Notes under the pieces: generated by a model
Seen by the model: the letters and a program-made list of their open reading frames with translations, nothing else
What the model was told of the DNA's origin: nothing
The model's database searches: none
Program-made: the position numbers and the translations under genes
Source: Monomorium pharaonis
Taxonomy: Eukaryota; Arthropoda; Insecta; Hymenoptera; Formicidae
Assembly: GCF_013373865.1 (NCBI RefSeq)
Contig: NC_050468.1
Span: 28,476,774 to 28,540,773 of the forward strand
Direction: 5' to 3'
DNA length: 64,000 nt
In this document: one piece after another, positions 1 to 13,360 of the stretch
How positions within the stretch are numbered: the first letter of the stretch is position 1
Layout: every line of letters starts with the position of its first letter

Positions 1-76
1 AGCCTATTTACAAAAAGAAGTGAAATCCCATCCCAAAAAACCTGAAAAAGGTAAAAAAGATACGCCAACTACATAA
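1..76 (+). CDS. possible C-terminal end of an exon entering from the left edge
   Basis: A frame open from the window edge runs 24 codons to a TAA at 74-76 and reads as a Lys/Pro-rich tail ending KKPEKGKKDTPTT. It is followed by AT-rich DNA that could be a 3' UTR. Lys-rich tails are common at protein ends, but the DNA is A-rich, so Lys codons are expected by chance, and 24 open codons are weak evidence. No domain is visible. The sequence to the left of the window would settle it. Confidence 0.15.
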   Translation, partial: AYLQKEVKSHPKKPEKGKKDTPTT

Positions 77-1700
77 ACGCGTGCTTTCCAAAATAAATTT
101 GAGATTAATACAGTTAGCCAAGTATATTTTAATTTTAGTTTTTTGATGGGTTTAATTTATCGAGATTTATTTGAATAAGAAATTTATTTCAAACTGTCTA
201 CACTATGTAAGAAACAATATACTCATAACAAATCAAATTTTCAAGGTATATATCTTTGTCTAAGAAGTTGTTAAATTACTTTTATTCTTCTACAGTTTCA
301 ATGAGGATTTCTCATCATGCTGTGCAGATATAGACTCTTACGATATAATACGATACCTGTCCGTTTACTATTCTCTGATCTTTTATTCCATTGCCCTCCG
401 GAACTTTAAGATCTCTCAGAAACTTCCCTGGGTATACTCGCGCGCGTTGATTTACAGTTATGAACACCATATTTCTGCACTTTTGAACATATAGGTCACT
501 TTGACTGATGCAACGATCGAAGCACCTACTAAAACCCCGTGAGCGCAATAAGGTAAAACCTACAACACGTCGGCGCTGTTAATTTCATCCTTGGCATGCG
601 TGCCGACGGTCAATGATCGACCCACGTGGGCGTACCTTATCCTACATATAAATCCCCTCGTCTTATTAATATTCATAATGCTGGTGAAGCCGCTCGCCGC
701 CGTTTGATTTTCGTTTCTTGCCGATTAACCCGTTAGCGCCGCTCGAACTCGGTTAAAGGCTGTACCAACAACTCGGCATCGACGAGTCGATATCCTTAGC
801 CGATCTTCGGCCTATCGTGCCACGAGATGCTCTTGCGGCGATTTCGCAATAAATCACCGCCCGCGAGTGGTGATGGGTCAGACCGTGACGCCGATAGATG
901 CTGCTTTGCAATCGATACCTAAAGCGGGAACGATACATGAGATATCGATGGCAAATCAAACGCTTGGAGGAATGATACATGTTACGTTGATAATTCCTGA
1001 AGGCACTAGCCTTTTACGAAGCATCGATGATTTTTTCCAATCAATGTTGTCCTGGAACATAAACAGATACATAAAGCTCTCTTTCAGATAAGATAACTAA
1101 TAGTGACAATGGAAAATAAATTATTTAAAGTATCATTTTATGTAAATGGATTAAAGAAAGATAAGAAGGTCAATATCGATCCACAGCAGATTTTGGATGC
1201 CTGGTAATAATTTTTGTTTATGAATTTTTATGTGCATTGTATATTCGTCGGTCTTGAAACACAATTCTCAGCCAAAGCAGAAATGTGTAATATCACAAAT
1301 TAAATTGACGACAGTTTAATAACACTAATACTTATGAGCATCTTGAAAACACTATACAGGATTTATTGCGAAAAATAAAAAAGTAATAAAAATTCACGTA
1401 CAAAAATTATTTTTTTCTTAAGAGTCAAGAGTTACTGCATATCGATATTGGGCCCCTCATATTTATGTTCCAAAAATATTAAAAATACACATGTGTTATG
1501 TAAATAGTGAAATATAAATTAAAAATAATATTTAGCCGTGACTGTGAAGCCGTCAATGGAGAGGAGAAGATTGTATGGTTTTATAAAATTTCTGCGGCAT
1601 AAAAAAGAAAACATTGAAGGAAGGAACGTTGCCTCAATCAAATTCGGCTGACACTGCAGGACATCTGATGATCGTTATGTAAAACTGTGTTTCTCTTTAA
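77..1700. other. AT-rich DNA with one CpG-rich patch, no supported gene
   Basis: Positions 77-420 and 1100-1700 are AT-rich without structure I can name. The CpG-rich patch (about 420-1090) has an E-box-like CACGTG at 623-628, a TATA-like TATAAAT at 647-653, and an ATG at 678 that opens only nine codons. A later ATG at 873 opens 72 codons to 1091 with no recognisable domain. Nothing here is strong enough to call a gene. Confidence 0.5.
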
Positions 1701-2330
1701 CTTTCTTCCGCGTCGCTTTGACGCCCACGCGTTTCAAGAGACTCGCCATTATCCAGCGGCGTACGTTTCCGTCTTATTATGTATGAAAAAGGTTATAAAT
1801 CGGGCATGCACACACGATCGATTACCATACCGCGTTTCAATCGTACTCCATTGATCCAACGCTAATCGATCTTCGCGTACGTCCTGGCAGCGATTCGTCG
1901 ATCACCGGCGCGGCTCTGTCGTCGCGCGCTGCGCTCGACACGGTACCGCGAATCGGCCTAATCCATCAAGCCGGATCCACTTCACGGATCCTTTCGTCGT
2001 CCCCGCGGCTCATAATTATCAGGACTCTATACGTGCCAACGACGGACGTGGTCATAAATAGTTTACGACCGTGCGTGAAGTCGTACGGGAAGCCAGCCCT
2101 GCGGGCGTCCACGCGTTTCGCTCTGTAATTACGCCGCGCCTCTTTGTTCTACCTTCTTTTTTGTCCCCCTTCATGCTTCTAATTCGATCGTTGATGTATC
2201 GATCGTGTTATGCGCGGATCCTTGGTCCAAAGTCCTCCCGGTAACTTTCTTTACATATTCATCAGAGATGAAATATCTTCGCGCGATTATAAGTGGTAGT
2301 AGCAAGGATCTTGTCGGGGTTTACGGTGAT
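1701..2330. other. CpG-rich block, no gene recognised
   Basis: A sharply bounded CpG-rich block between AT-rich flanks. It has a TATAAAT word at 1794-1800 but no initiator-like site at the expected distance, and no long frame. It could be a regulatory element; comparison with related genomes would be needed to say so. Confidence 0.4.
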
Positions 2331-3650
2331 ATGAACATGTAGTGTATTGTTTGTGGTGTTCTCGAACCGCCTTGCATTAAACATCTATCGCTTCGGATTG
2401 CTTCTATCGTCTGTTAGTCAGTGAAATGTCTAGGCAGTAAGCTAACAAAATAAGAAAATAAAAGATAAGAACAATATCATATTTGTGTATCGAGGAGCCA
2501 ATGACAGTCACAGCGAATCTTAATGCTCCTTGTGTAATTTATACATTTATAAGAAATAAGTAAAGAAGTGCCTTATATAATCGAAACTTAATCTTAGTAC
2601 ATAATAATATTTTTGCATAAACTTATATTTTTTATTAAGTTTTATTTTAATTTTGATTTTTCTTTAAACTACGCGCCAAACACTGTTGGTCTTAAAATAC
2701 AATTCTAAGCTAAAGCTAAAACAGTTTTAAAAAATATATATTTATTATAAAAATTAATCTAAAACATTTTGTTTGTAATGTCAAAAATTTACAATTATTT
2801 CCATTAGTAATTCCTCTAGAAATGACTTTATCATTTTATATCGTCTTTTAAAAAAACTTTATAACTACTAAAAAATACCTTGTAATTAAGAATTTATTCA
2901 TTTCTTTTTAATTTTGATATTTTTGATGCTTAATCTTTTTGATAAAGGTTACAAGGTTAATAAAAAAGAATTTTTACAAGGTCTAAGGTTTGTTAAGGAT
3001 TGTGAAAAATTCTTGGGAATCGTCGAGCATTTTCAGAAAACACAACTGACAGGCGTAAATCTCATTTTTCTTATGCGCAAGTAAACAAAATTATTAACAT
3101 TAATGCTGTTTAATGAGTCTTTACGACCTGTAATTCTATTGAGTCTTTTCATTCTTTCGCGAAATTGCTATACTGTAGCGTGAGTAAAAAACTAGGTTTC
3201 TTGAATATTACAAAATAATCTGATGAATGCGCGAATAACATTAAGAATGTTCTTGTGAATTCATTTTAAAATATTATTAAAAATTTGATAATTTTGTAGA
3301 TTGTTCTATTATTATACTATTTTATTGTTACTATTTGTTTCTTTTACTATATGTTATTCTATTATTATTCATGTATCCGTGTAAAATTTAAGGATCATTT
3401 TCTTATTAATTTAAAAGTTATTTAATTTTTGGTTGCTTTTAATTCTTATTTTAAATCACGTTTTAAGATGTGCAAGAAAGAGAGAGAAAACTAAATTTTC
3501 AAGATTGTTTTTCAAAAAAGTTATGTGTGTTCTTTGCAAGTAAACCAAAATTTAAATATTCACGATTAAAATTTTGATTGTTGAATAGGAAAAAAAAATA
3601 AATCAAAGTAGCCTGCAGTTTTAAATTTCGATAATTTTTAGTTGGGTATC
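2331..3650. other. AT-rich intergenic or intronic DNA
   Basis: About 1.3 kb of AT-rich sequence with many poly-A/T runs. No frame, long inverted repeat or tandem array was seen. Confidence 0.5.
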
Positions 3651-6240
3651 GTGGAAGCCAAAATATCCTTAATCGTGCGGCGCGTTACGTCGAGTGTCTG
3701 CGTACAGTTGCATTATAAAGCGGATTACGAAAGTGCCGAGGTGCGTAACTCTGACCCTTGTGTACATACTATGCCATACAATCATCGCATAATGGGACTG
3801 ACGAATGAGTAAGTTTCCGGTCGTCTCCGAGCACACGTATATAATTCAAGCTTCTTTCCTATTAACATCAAAAGACATTGCTCGCAGATATATCACGCAA
3901 CCTCAGAAAATTGATTTGCCGCTTTATACATAATGCGTGCGAACGACCGTGGAAATGCAGCCTCGCTGCGATACACGCGAGTCCGTAAGAATTCTATAAG
4001 ACGCAAAAGAAATGTGCACCTCCCATAGCACACGCGAGTAATCGCGACGTAATAAAACTTCCATATCGCTGCACACTTTTGATCGGGGCACATTTAAGGA
4101 AGCAAAGCTCCAAGAGGAAGAATTTAACGACATTAGCTAGCTTTGCAAATATAATTACAACGATTTTACGATCTTATCCTTCGTCTGTTTTATTCCGATA
4201 CTGTTCAGCCACTTAAAAAGTGACCGGAATCCCCCGAGACATTTGAAAATCCAGAGAAAGGACTGACGTCCGGTTTTACAAGCCGCCGATGATATTTCTC
4301 TGTTTATTCTCCCTGATTATGCGTTACCCAAGCGTTGCGCTGACGAGCCAATTTTACGGGATGGGGGGGGGGAAGGCTCGATAAGTCGACCGATTATGAT
4401 CGAACGCGTTGCAAAAACTATCGACGCACACCCAGCGTCCGTGCACTCGATCGCGTATCACGTAATTGCATCGCGGCTTGTCGACGCTTATCGCGGTTCT
4501 CGCTCCTTCTTTCTCTCCTTGGCATAAACGCACGTACGCGGGCGTTGCAGGTTTTCTCGAAAGGAGTAGCCTGCTTAGGTTACCGGTCCCGGTCGTGCAG
4601 GACCGGTGCAGGAACGGCTGGGAAAAAAAGGACTCGGTCCGAGGAGGCGAGTCTAACACAGACAAAAATCACAAATAGCGATTGATCCTTCGAAGCTGGA
4701 GAACATTAACCCCCTCACGCGTAACTGCATGAATCATGCACGCGTGATGCATGCGCAATTATTTAGCTACAATTTAAAAGACCGCGTTCTCCGTCTCGAA
4801 AGAAATCTGGAGCGTGAATTTATGGCCGCGTAATGTGTATACGCGTACGCGTATGTTGCGAAGGCTTTATTACTCCGCCGTGATATCGTAACAATCTCTT
4901 GCGTTTTAGATAATTGGGATTGGAAACGTGAAACAACGGGAAACGGGTAACCGAAATTTGTTAATTGAATTCGTGGTCAGCGTATTATATTTCAACGTAT
5001 CGTAAATAACACTGCGCTGTATATAGAAAGATGTATATTTATATATACTTTCTACGATACGAGAGTTCTCCCGAAATAATGTTTCAATCGTAAGAAGTAA
5101 CAAGATATCGAAATTATATGTTGCTGCCGTGAAATTATTCCTTCCTTCGTACATTGTGCTATCCCATTATTGACTTTTCTATTATTCACTAATTATCCGC
5201 TTCCGATTCACTTTCTCGCAGCTGGCGAAAGAAACTCCCTTCCCCCCTCCCCCCAAAGCGTGTGCTGTTAATTTAATCGGGAATAATTACGCAACCCGCG
5301 CGATAATCACGCGTCGGAATCACGGGTTCCGATATATAGCGCGCGATTTAATAATTCGCGGTTCGATCGCCGTGCTCCATTTCCCCTTGATATCCGCGTG
5401 GTAGCGTAATTGTTATTAATTTCTCCGCCGGCCTGTGCTCCTCCGAATAACATTACCTTGTCGGTGAAATCAATACCCGGCGAATCCCACTGACAGCCGA
5501 ACGAATCGAGTTAGTTCGCAACCAATTACGAACGCAAAGCCACCACCCGGGGAAAGAAACTCGGCCGGCGATGGACCCGGATGATTTACGAGCGCGGAGC
5601 TCGTCGTTGCCCTTGAGGCATCGATATCCCGACATATTTCACCGGCTCGTTTCCCAACGGCCGGGCACGCAACGCTCGTGTCACGGATTTTACGGATCGT
5701 CGGGCCGCCTTGAATTTCCGACACGCCCGCTGCCGCTGTGCCGCTGCTCTGACGGACGTGATAATTTCTATCGAATTTAAATGTTAATCGGTTGTCGCGG
5801 TTATACAATGACAAAACAAACCAAGCGGGGCACCGGAATCATTATCCCCGTCACCTTCGAGGTCCTTCGGCCCGCGTCACCTCCCGTGACAGTGAAATTA
5901 AGATCGAAGCGGGACGGCGAATATAAAGTGGTATTAATCAAAATTGATTTGAAAGTCGCCTCGGTCAGCAGGTGTCTCTTCTAAGTGACATCTGACCGCC
6001 AAAATAAAATTAATTGCTGTTACTTGAAGGCACATTACTCACCGAAACGTTTCGGCCGCGAAGTGCGCACTATGAAGAAACCATATTTGCGACTACCGTT
6101 TATTACTTATATCTTTCTCACGTGAATTTGTTATATAACTCTCGATTGGCAAAGGCCGAAATATGTAAGCGTAAACAATATTCGACAATTTTTAAAATCT
6201 TACTTTCAGAAAGTAAACATCAATTAGTAACTTAATTCAT
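3651..6240. other. CpG-rich/AT mosaic, no supported gene
   Basis: Several 60-114 codon frames occur on both strands (for example minus 4354-4665, minus 5470-5814, plus 5781-5984). They overlap one another and show no domain, so composition explains them. A small inverted pair (ACCGGTCC / GGACCGGT) lies at 4582-4607, and a run of ten G at about 4363-4372 could form a G-rich structure. Confidence 0.45.
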
Positions 6241-6480
6241 AACGAATACATATAATAGATTGTGTGTGTAACAGATTTTTTTTTTTTTACACTCACTTAC
6301 GACAGCTGATATAAAGTTTTAGCAAAATCAAATTAATAACGCAACAAATAATAAGGATAATAAACTAATAGTAACGGATAATAAAGTATAACACGCAAAT
6401 AAAACTATGTAATAACAATATTACCGTGGCCGCAATATATTCTTCACTTATATTTTGCGTAAGCGCAAAATAATATGTAA
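6241..6480. other. short AT-rich spacer
   Basis: AT-rich stretch with a T run near 6280. Nothing else was seen. Confidence 0.5.
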
Positions 6481-8666
6481 CGAAGTGTAACGTTCCGCTG
6501 CTTCTTTTTCGCGTGCGTCGTACGAGACACGGCCTTGCCTTTTATTTGCGTTGTGCTTTTATTTCCAATATAATATCTTTCTCGGTACTAATACAGATAT
6601 GAACCGCATAATTGACGACAAGCGAGTCCGCGGGAACATTAATTTTAAACGAAAAGTAACCAGCGTCAAAGGAACATAATTTACTCGCACGTCAGAATCG
6701 TTTATTTCATCATTATGTTTGTAATATTCACGTTGTAACAACACGGTATTGGATAACGGTGGAATATCAGCTCCATTATGGATGTTCTGCGAAAGCCCCG
6801 ATTGAAGATATCGACGCTTTCTCTGACTAATTGCGTTCGCTGATTATCGAAAAAGGCTGAATTATCGAATATTTCGGATAGCGGTAATAAATATGTTTTC
6901 ATGCGCCGAGTAAAAGTTACGAAGACGCCGTGAAGATCCGATCTGGTTACGTTCGGATTAAAGGCGAAATTAATGAGGGGAGTTCCCCGAATGAAGATTA
7001 CAAAGGAGGTCACGGCGGCGAGATTACTCGTGCTCGTCGTTTTAACCCAACCGTCCCAACCGTTCGACGCGTCCCGGGCGCCTCCTTTAAACTGGTTAAG
7101 AGTGTAAAAACGAGGCGCGCGCGAGATGTTTTCGAAGAAATTTCGGCAACCGCGACGCGCCGTACGCAAAACGTGTTTCGACAACAATGACGGCGGGGGC
7201 CGTATTTCAAAATATTTTCTTACGACGCCGTTCGCCGACGTGATAACAATTTTGTGCAAACACGCGTCGAAAAACGGGAGTGACCGGCTCACGAGGTCGT
7301 GTGTTTGACTAGCTGGCGAAACGTTTATCCTCCCTGCGTGTACCTTGGACGATCCCGAGAGCCTCTCTCTCCTCGAGAGATGCGGCGGCGGCGGCGGAGA
7401 CGGCGAAATCGGCGATTCGGGCCGGCAATTTCGCTCCGCCGACGTTTTTTCTTTTTTTTTTTTTAATGCCCGCGCATTTGTTATTAAGTTTCACGATCAC
7501 GGACCTCGGGGGCTGTCAGCGGGCACGCTTTGAGCGATGATTAAGTTCGCCGATAAACGATATTGACCCGCATCCGACAAGCATAATTAATAACTGGTCT
7601 CCCCGAGGCACGACGATCTCTCCCCGGTATAAGCCGAGGGTCACGATCCTAGGATCCGCTAGGATCCACGTGCACACATTTCCGCCGCGAGGGGTGATCG
7701 CTCCGCGGATGGGAGGCGCGTGACTCTGCGTCGTGACGTAAAGCTTCGCGCTCGCGTTCGCGCTGCTCCGGAATCGGGGAATTAATTCCGAGCGGAGAGA
7801 TTAATTCGAGCCGCGAGAATATCCGCTGCTACGCGCGGGATAATTGACGCGGTGAAAAAAGCCCTCTCTCCCTCGCCCCCCTTCCCTCCCGGGAGGGAGA
7901 GAGGAGGTCTTCAAGGATGTCCACTCTTCCAGGTGAAGGTGCCCGCAAGAAGCGAGAACGCTACTACGACTCTGACGTTCCGGATTCGTTCCGGTTCGCC
8001 GAATTTCTTCATATTGCTTCAATCAGAGTTTGTGCTTTCGTGCGTTCCGTTCCCTTTCGCGCGCGCGGGCGAATTAAATATATAAATAAATACACCGAAG
8101 AGATATTGCGCGAATCGGAGCGACGTGCTCCGATAATAGAGAAGCGTGCTGCTGCGCATAGAATGGCCGGCGCCAACCTATCATTTACCTTAACGCTTAA
8201 TTATATGTGCTCTAAAGTGCGGTATAGCGCAGAGTCAAAAAGTATGTCGCTACGTCAGTGTTGCAAGTTTTCGATCTGACGCACAAAATGATTTATGCGG
8301 CAAGTTTCCCCGGCAAGAGTCGCCGCGGGTCGAGAGATCATGAGCGGGGGGAGGGAGGGGGGGGGGAAAAGAAGTTCTTGCACACGCCGTTTTAATTATT
8401 CGGCGGTCATTTTGTAACGTTAACCCGCCGCCGCGTAGATCACCGACGTGAACGACGACGAGATGACTGTAGTTTGTAGGTTTTGCAAAACAGAATAAAT
8501 TGCAGCGTGCGTACGGCAATTTGCCGGGTACGAGCGGTGTCTCGCGGACACTGATTTTTCCAACGGTACTCCAATTTTCTCTCACAACCCCGCGCGTTAA
8601 TTGCGAGCCCCGGCGCAAAATAGTTGCACGCTAAAAGTAACGTATGAATATGTAATCGGATCGACG

Positions 8667-8688
8667 CGCGGCGGCGATTGCCGCCGCG
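8667..8688. other. perfect 9-bp GC hairpin
   Basis: CGCGGCGGC, a GATT loop, then GCCGCCGCG: a perfect 9-bp inverted repeat. With no transcript or T-tract context it is probably a by-product of CpG-rich composition. Confidence 0.5.
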
Positions 8689-9410
8689 AGAGCAAAGTCC
8701 GAGGCACTTTCGTTCCGACCGGGGGGGAATCGGGTATCATTCCCGATACATCGTTGCGCACGCTGAGATTAGCAACGCCTGGATGCGTTTCACCGTGGCA
8801 AAGTTGCTAGATTATTCCGCGAGCCGCTCCGCGCTTTGCAATATCTCAGATTACTCCGCACGCCTATCCATTACTTATATACGTACCAGGTATACCTGTC
8901 AATAGCTACATTGTATAACGCGCGGATCGAGTAACGGAGTAATTAAACGCTGGGATGTGCGTCTATCGTATCGCTCATCGTTATTAGGGATTCAAAACGG
9001 GGGGGAGGGGGGTTTTCAAATGCAAAGTAAGGGAGTTCGGAGGAGATGAGCTTTCTCTCGGCGAAGCGGTACATCCGACACGTATACCTGTGACGTCCGT
9101 AACTAACCGCTCGTGCAAATTAACGGGGGCCCCGGAGAGATAAAGATCTCTAAATTAATTCAGCAACAATGCGCCCGCCCTCGCGTGCCTAATTCAGAAT
9201 TTTATCTCCGGCCAAACGCGACTGAAGCTCCCTGGTCGGCGACGAGCGCTGGACCTGGGCGAGCTTCGCGTTAGAATTTACGCCGGGGGGATTTCCCGGT
9301 AAATTGCACCCAGCTTGCACCACTGATGGATACTCTTTTCAGGCGGCGGCGGTCCGTGTAACGCGCCGCGAGGAATCTGAAATTTGCGCGCGGTGTCGGC
9401 GGCCCCGTGG

Positions 9411-9442
9411 CTTCCTCCTCCTTCTCCTCCTCCTCCTCCTCC
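9411..9442. repeat. (CTC)n trinucleotide tract
   Basis: Imperfect CTC/CCT repeats run into GCC repeats inside the CpG-rich block. They produce a run of Leu and Arg codons in one frame that should not be read as protein. Confidence 0.85.
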
Positions 9443-10430
9443 GCCGCCGGTTGCGAATTAGCAACGGTTCGCTGCCGGGTAGATCTACCGTGCGCCTTCA
9501 GGTCGCTTCACACTTACCGCGATTAATCCGTCGGGGATCGTTCGTGCCGCCTACTTAACGGGCGGTACGCTCGTTCAAGTAGCGATCTCGGCGTTCCCCG
9601 ACGCGACCTCTTCATGTATCGTGAAACGCCACGGGTCAGCGAAGTCAAGTCGTGGCTCGGCAGCGACTCTCGACTTTGCCAACCCGACAAAGTCTCTCCC
9701 TCTTTTAATCTCCCTCGTTCTTCCCTCCTCCCTCTCCCTCTCTCTTTCCCGCAGCTCGCCCTATTCGCATTCTCCCTCTCCCCCCCTCCCTCCCCTTCTC
9801 TCTCTCGTCTCTTCCTCGCGCTAAACGTCTCGCGAGATGCCTCGCGAAGGTATCATCCCGCGAACACTTGCATATTTCGCAAGGTTGCACTATACGCTCG
9901 CCGGAGTGGAAGACGTGGTTGGTTTCTTTCCCCCCCTGGGTTTCTTCGACTTGGCAGCCCGCAACAAGAAGTGCAAGGCATATGGACGCCTTGTAATTTA
10001 TTATACGTTCTACAAACGCGCGCTTTTAAATTGAAATGAAATCGCATTTACCAGTTGCTTTTATGAAACGCCTCGTTGGTATCGCAATAACTCATCATCA
10101 TCGACTGACACATGTAGGAACAGATCCGCGATATTTAACGAAGTACGTACTTCTTTCGCGGTCGTTCGGAGATTTCCAGAGTGATTGCTCGGGATGTCAA
10201 AAATTGTCGCAACGCCGGTGTCGACCGGCTCTTCGTGACGGCCTCAAGATAAGCGGTAGGCAGCTGGCAAGAGAAATTCACCACCAAAGAGAGAAAACCC
10301 ATCCCGGGAGTTCTTTCGTGTCTTCCTTTTTTCTCGGGTGAATGTCGCGTGACCACACCGTTCCGCTGTAATCACACGAAACACTCGCCACTTGGCCAAT
10401 TTCGAAAAGATTAACTCATCCCGACTTTAA

Positions 10431-11210
10431 TATCGAAAGTTTGTCCTCTTCAATTTTTAACCGAAAATTAGTTCAAATAAATTAAATAAATTCAACACAT
10501 GCCCTGCTGTGTTGATTAAAGTTTTCAAATGAGTTGAATTAAAAAATATTATAAAGTCTTATAATTTTTAATATCTTTATAATTACCAAAATGTTACGTT
10601 AAGTTCCTCTAAATGTTTATTTTTTTAAATATATTTTAAAATATTTTATTTTATATATTAATATAATAAACAAATATAATAAAACTAAACTGTTTTTTAC
10701 AATTCTGCAAGTGCAATATAAATAACTTAACACAAAAACGATTTTGCCTCTTTTTACTCTAAAATGGATATTATGTAATAAACTTTATTTTTTTTATAAT
10801 TTTTTGAAAACTTTTAAATAAACAATTTCAACAAAAATCCGCAATATAAAGCATTTTATTAACCCATTTCTTAATTGTAAATATTTTCTTAGGTTTTTCT
10901 TACTGTTTTCAGAAAATATTGAATCTATATATTTAATGTCTTAATGACTTGTTTAAGAAACCTCAAGTAAACATTTCCGATAAAAATAAGGTGACTATTT
11001 TTGATGGGTATACAATATTTATTTAAGTAGATATGAAAAGTATGCCTACGTCTAACTTATAACATCATTATATTATTTTGATAAATATGCTTTTAGAACT
11101 TTATTTATGCCTTAAAATTTTATTTAGATCTATGAGATCGGTATTTTAACTATATCAGTTCTTTCTTATGAATTTAAAATAATTGAACTTCACGCTTCAT
11201 ACGATTCCTT
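10431..11210. other. AT-rich DNA with a weak inverted repeat
   Basis: Around 10452-10550 a weak inverted pair is centred on CAACACA / TGTGTTG, flanked by A/T-rich arms beginning near TTCAATTTTTAA. It may be a decayed foldback element; the arms are too diverged to bound. The rest is featureless. Confidence 0.3.
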
Positions 11211-12680
11211 TCTCGCTGTAATATTTCCTTTCTTCTTTCCCTCGATCATTCTCTAACGATCATTAAACGCGCTTCGATGAACATCAGATATTGAGTTCAG
11301 CAGGATAAATAGGTGAAATGTATCGGTACCACGAAAGAAGAAATATCATCACTTTTCTATATAACTCTTCTTTCATCGTTACAAATAGGACTTTAATAAA
11401 AGAAACGACAATGGGTCACATTAAAAGCGAAATTGCGCAAGTATGCTCGATCGAATGTATTGCGCGCGTGAAATTATGAGCGCGATTGCTGCAGCTCGAT
11501 CGCGGCATTTATGCAGACGAGGATCCGTGAGATATCGAGATTGTATCTTCAAAAAAAAAACGCGCTCGAACGAAAAATCAAGCGTCGGGAAACGACGCGT
11601 CGCGCAATAATCTTCGACGCCCGCCGTCGCGTCGCCGCGCGGCTCGAACCTATTGGATCGATCTCGTTTCTTGCGCTCGTTGTCGAGAATACGTGATCGA
11701 TTTCGAAGTAAAGACCGCGACGAACTGACTTCGCGATTTACTCGGTCTGACGTTACTCGCCGGAACACTCTACTTAAAGCTGATTTATCTATTAAGCGTT
11801 GCACGGTAGTGCGGTTGAGTCATAGGTCTCTCAAAGTTCTAAAGAACGGGTCGTTGTGCTTATTAAAAAAAAAAAAAAAATACCATACAACTCTCTACTC
11901 TGCAATAATAAATTTTTTTCTTTACAAAGTAATCTGTTTTTTCTCCCCCCCAATCTGACACGTCGCGAAATCTGCGAACAAAGGATTGTTTCAAAAAAAG
12001 GAGGACCGCGAATAGTATGATTCAATTGCAATCGAAGGAGACTCGAGCTTCCGGTGTTCCTTAAAGCGATCGACCGCGATTCAACGCGCGATACCCGCGT
12101 TTTCCATCGTAAAAGAAAAAAAAAAAAACATTGGCAGTGAAAGGATTAATCGATATCGTGCGGTATAAACGAGTCCGGCGAGGCTATCGCGCGTTTTTTT
12201 TCCCTTCCACGCGCGCTTCCGGTGCGATCGATTGATCGATCCGCTGAAACAATTTTCCCACCGTGGCGCGAATAATTATTTCGCTCGCTTACGCGAGAAG
12301 CGCGAATTCCTGAGCTCCCGCTCCGGCGCGGCGCGACGAAGTCGCGCGTTTCTAGATATATATTTCAGATAGAATCCACGCGCGCGCGGTAGCGGCGGCG
12401 GAGAACACGCGTGAGAACTAGGGCGCCAAAGAGAAGACGCGACAGCGTTTATCAGCGGCGCCCGTTAGAATAAGTAAATGAGACGCGAGCCTCGGCGCGC
12501 GTATCGCGTGAGTATAACTCATCGGGCTCAACCTCGGGTCTATCCGATCGCGCGCGAAGGCGTAACACATACTTATTAATACACGCAATATAAATAAATC
12601 ATTAAAGGAGAAAACGCGTTCCTCCTGCTCGAAAATGCTTCACGTCGATTAAGATATATAAACGACACTATTGTACTATG
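11211..12680. other. CpG-rich block, no gene recognised
   Basis: CpG-rich DNA broken by an A run at 11865-11880. Overlapping frames on both strands (minus 11421-11804, plus 11653-11958) are Arg/Ser-rich and lack domain signals. Words such as TCGATTGATCGAT (12227-12242) are palindromic but short. Confidence 0.45.
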
Positions 12681-12686
12681 GTACCA

Positions 12687-12687
<1 letters not shown>

Positions 12688-12737
<50 letters not shown>
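12688..12737. repeat. (TG)n microsatellite
   Basis: About 25 uninterrupted TG units at a boundary between CpG-rich and AT-rich DNA. Likely length-polymorphic. Confidence 0.95.
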
Positions 12738-12739
<2 letters not shown>

Positions 12740-12740
12740 T

Positions 12741-13360
12741 TGCGCTTAGATAATTATCTAGAAAAGTTATCTAAATAAGAAGAAAATACATTACATTCAA
12801 ACGTAGGTAAGATAAGGTTAATTTAATTGACGAGGGTCATCTAGTAATAAAGCATGTTTGGCTGCAATAAATCTGAAACAAGTAATAATTTAAAAAAATT
12901 TATTTGCTACTTACAACAAAACTTTACTCATGTATTTTACTACATAAGCCATCTCCATACATTTAAATTTAAGTACCTCGTAACGTGATATTCTTGTATC
13001 CAGATGAAAGATAAAACTATATATCATTTTATCTAGGTAATTGTAAATAATGTTACTGTCGAGCAAAACAATTCAGGACATATATTAATAATATAAAAAC
13101 AAAGTAGGAATATTTTAATTTATGAATCTTTGCTTTTTAAAAACAAGAGCTCTTCAACTAACGTCATCTAAAAAATGTTTTTTTTATAATACATTATTTA
13201 TATTGTCTCTCTGTTAATAATTTAAAAATTAAACAAAAAAATTTATTCGAGACAAAAATAACAAATTAGAAAGAATACTTTTATGTATAGATTGCTTTTG
13301 AAAGAATGATACAAGAAAGCAAATAAATTTGAAAAAAAAAACGTTCAGTGCGCTTTACGA
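12741..13360. other. AT-rich DNA, nothing recognised
   Basis: AT-rich sequence without frames or repeats longer than simple A/T runs. Confidence 0.5.

Larger units (their letters stand above)
6481..10430. other. longest CpG-rich block in the window, no gene recognised
   Basis: Nearly 4 kb of CpG-rich DNA. The longest frame (minus 6702-7292, 196 codons) has no signal peptide, repeat or family motif I recognise, and a different frame is open across it on the plus strand. Purine/pyrimidine-biased stretches (7860-7905, 8340-8370, 9000-9014, 9700-9815) give further spurious Ser/Leu/Pro or Arg/Glu/Gly frames. A block this long could hold promoters or conserved regulatory sequence, but no specific site is demonstrable. 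Confidence 0.45.

Noticed and set aside
867..1091. Plus-strand frame with ordinary-looking composition
   Set aside because: Its first ATG is at 873, there is no recognisable domain, and the TATA-like site at 647 is followed by a nine-codon ATG first.
4363..4372. Run of ten G as possible quadruplex
   Set aside because: A single G run, without the four runs needed for an intramolecular quadruplex.
5330..5375. GGTTCGATC words resembling a tRNA B box (also near 19440, 28471 and, reversed, 33210)
   Set aside because: No A box at the right distance and no cloverleaf could be drawn.
6702..7292. 196-codon minus-strand frame
   Set aside because: No motif or signal peptide, a plus-strand frame overlaps it, and such lengths are expected by chance in 4 kb of stop-poor CpG-rich DNA.
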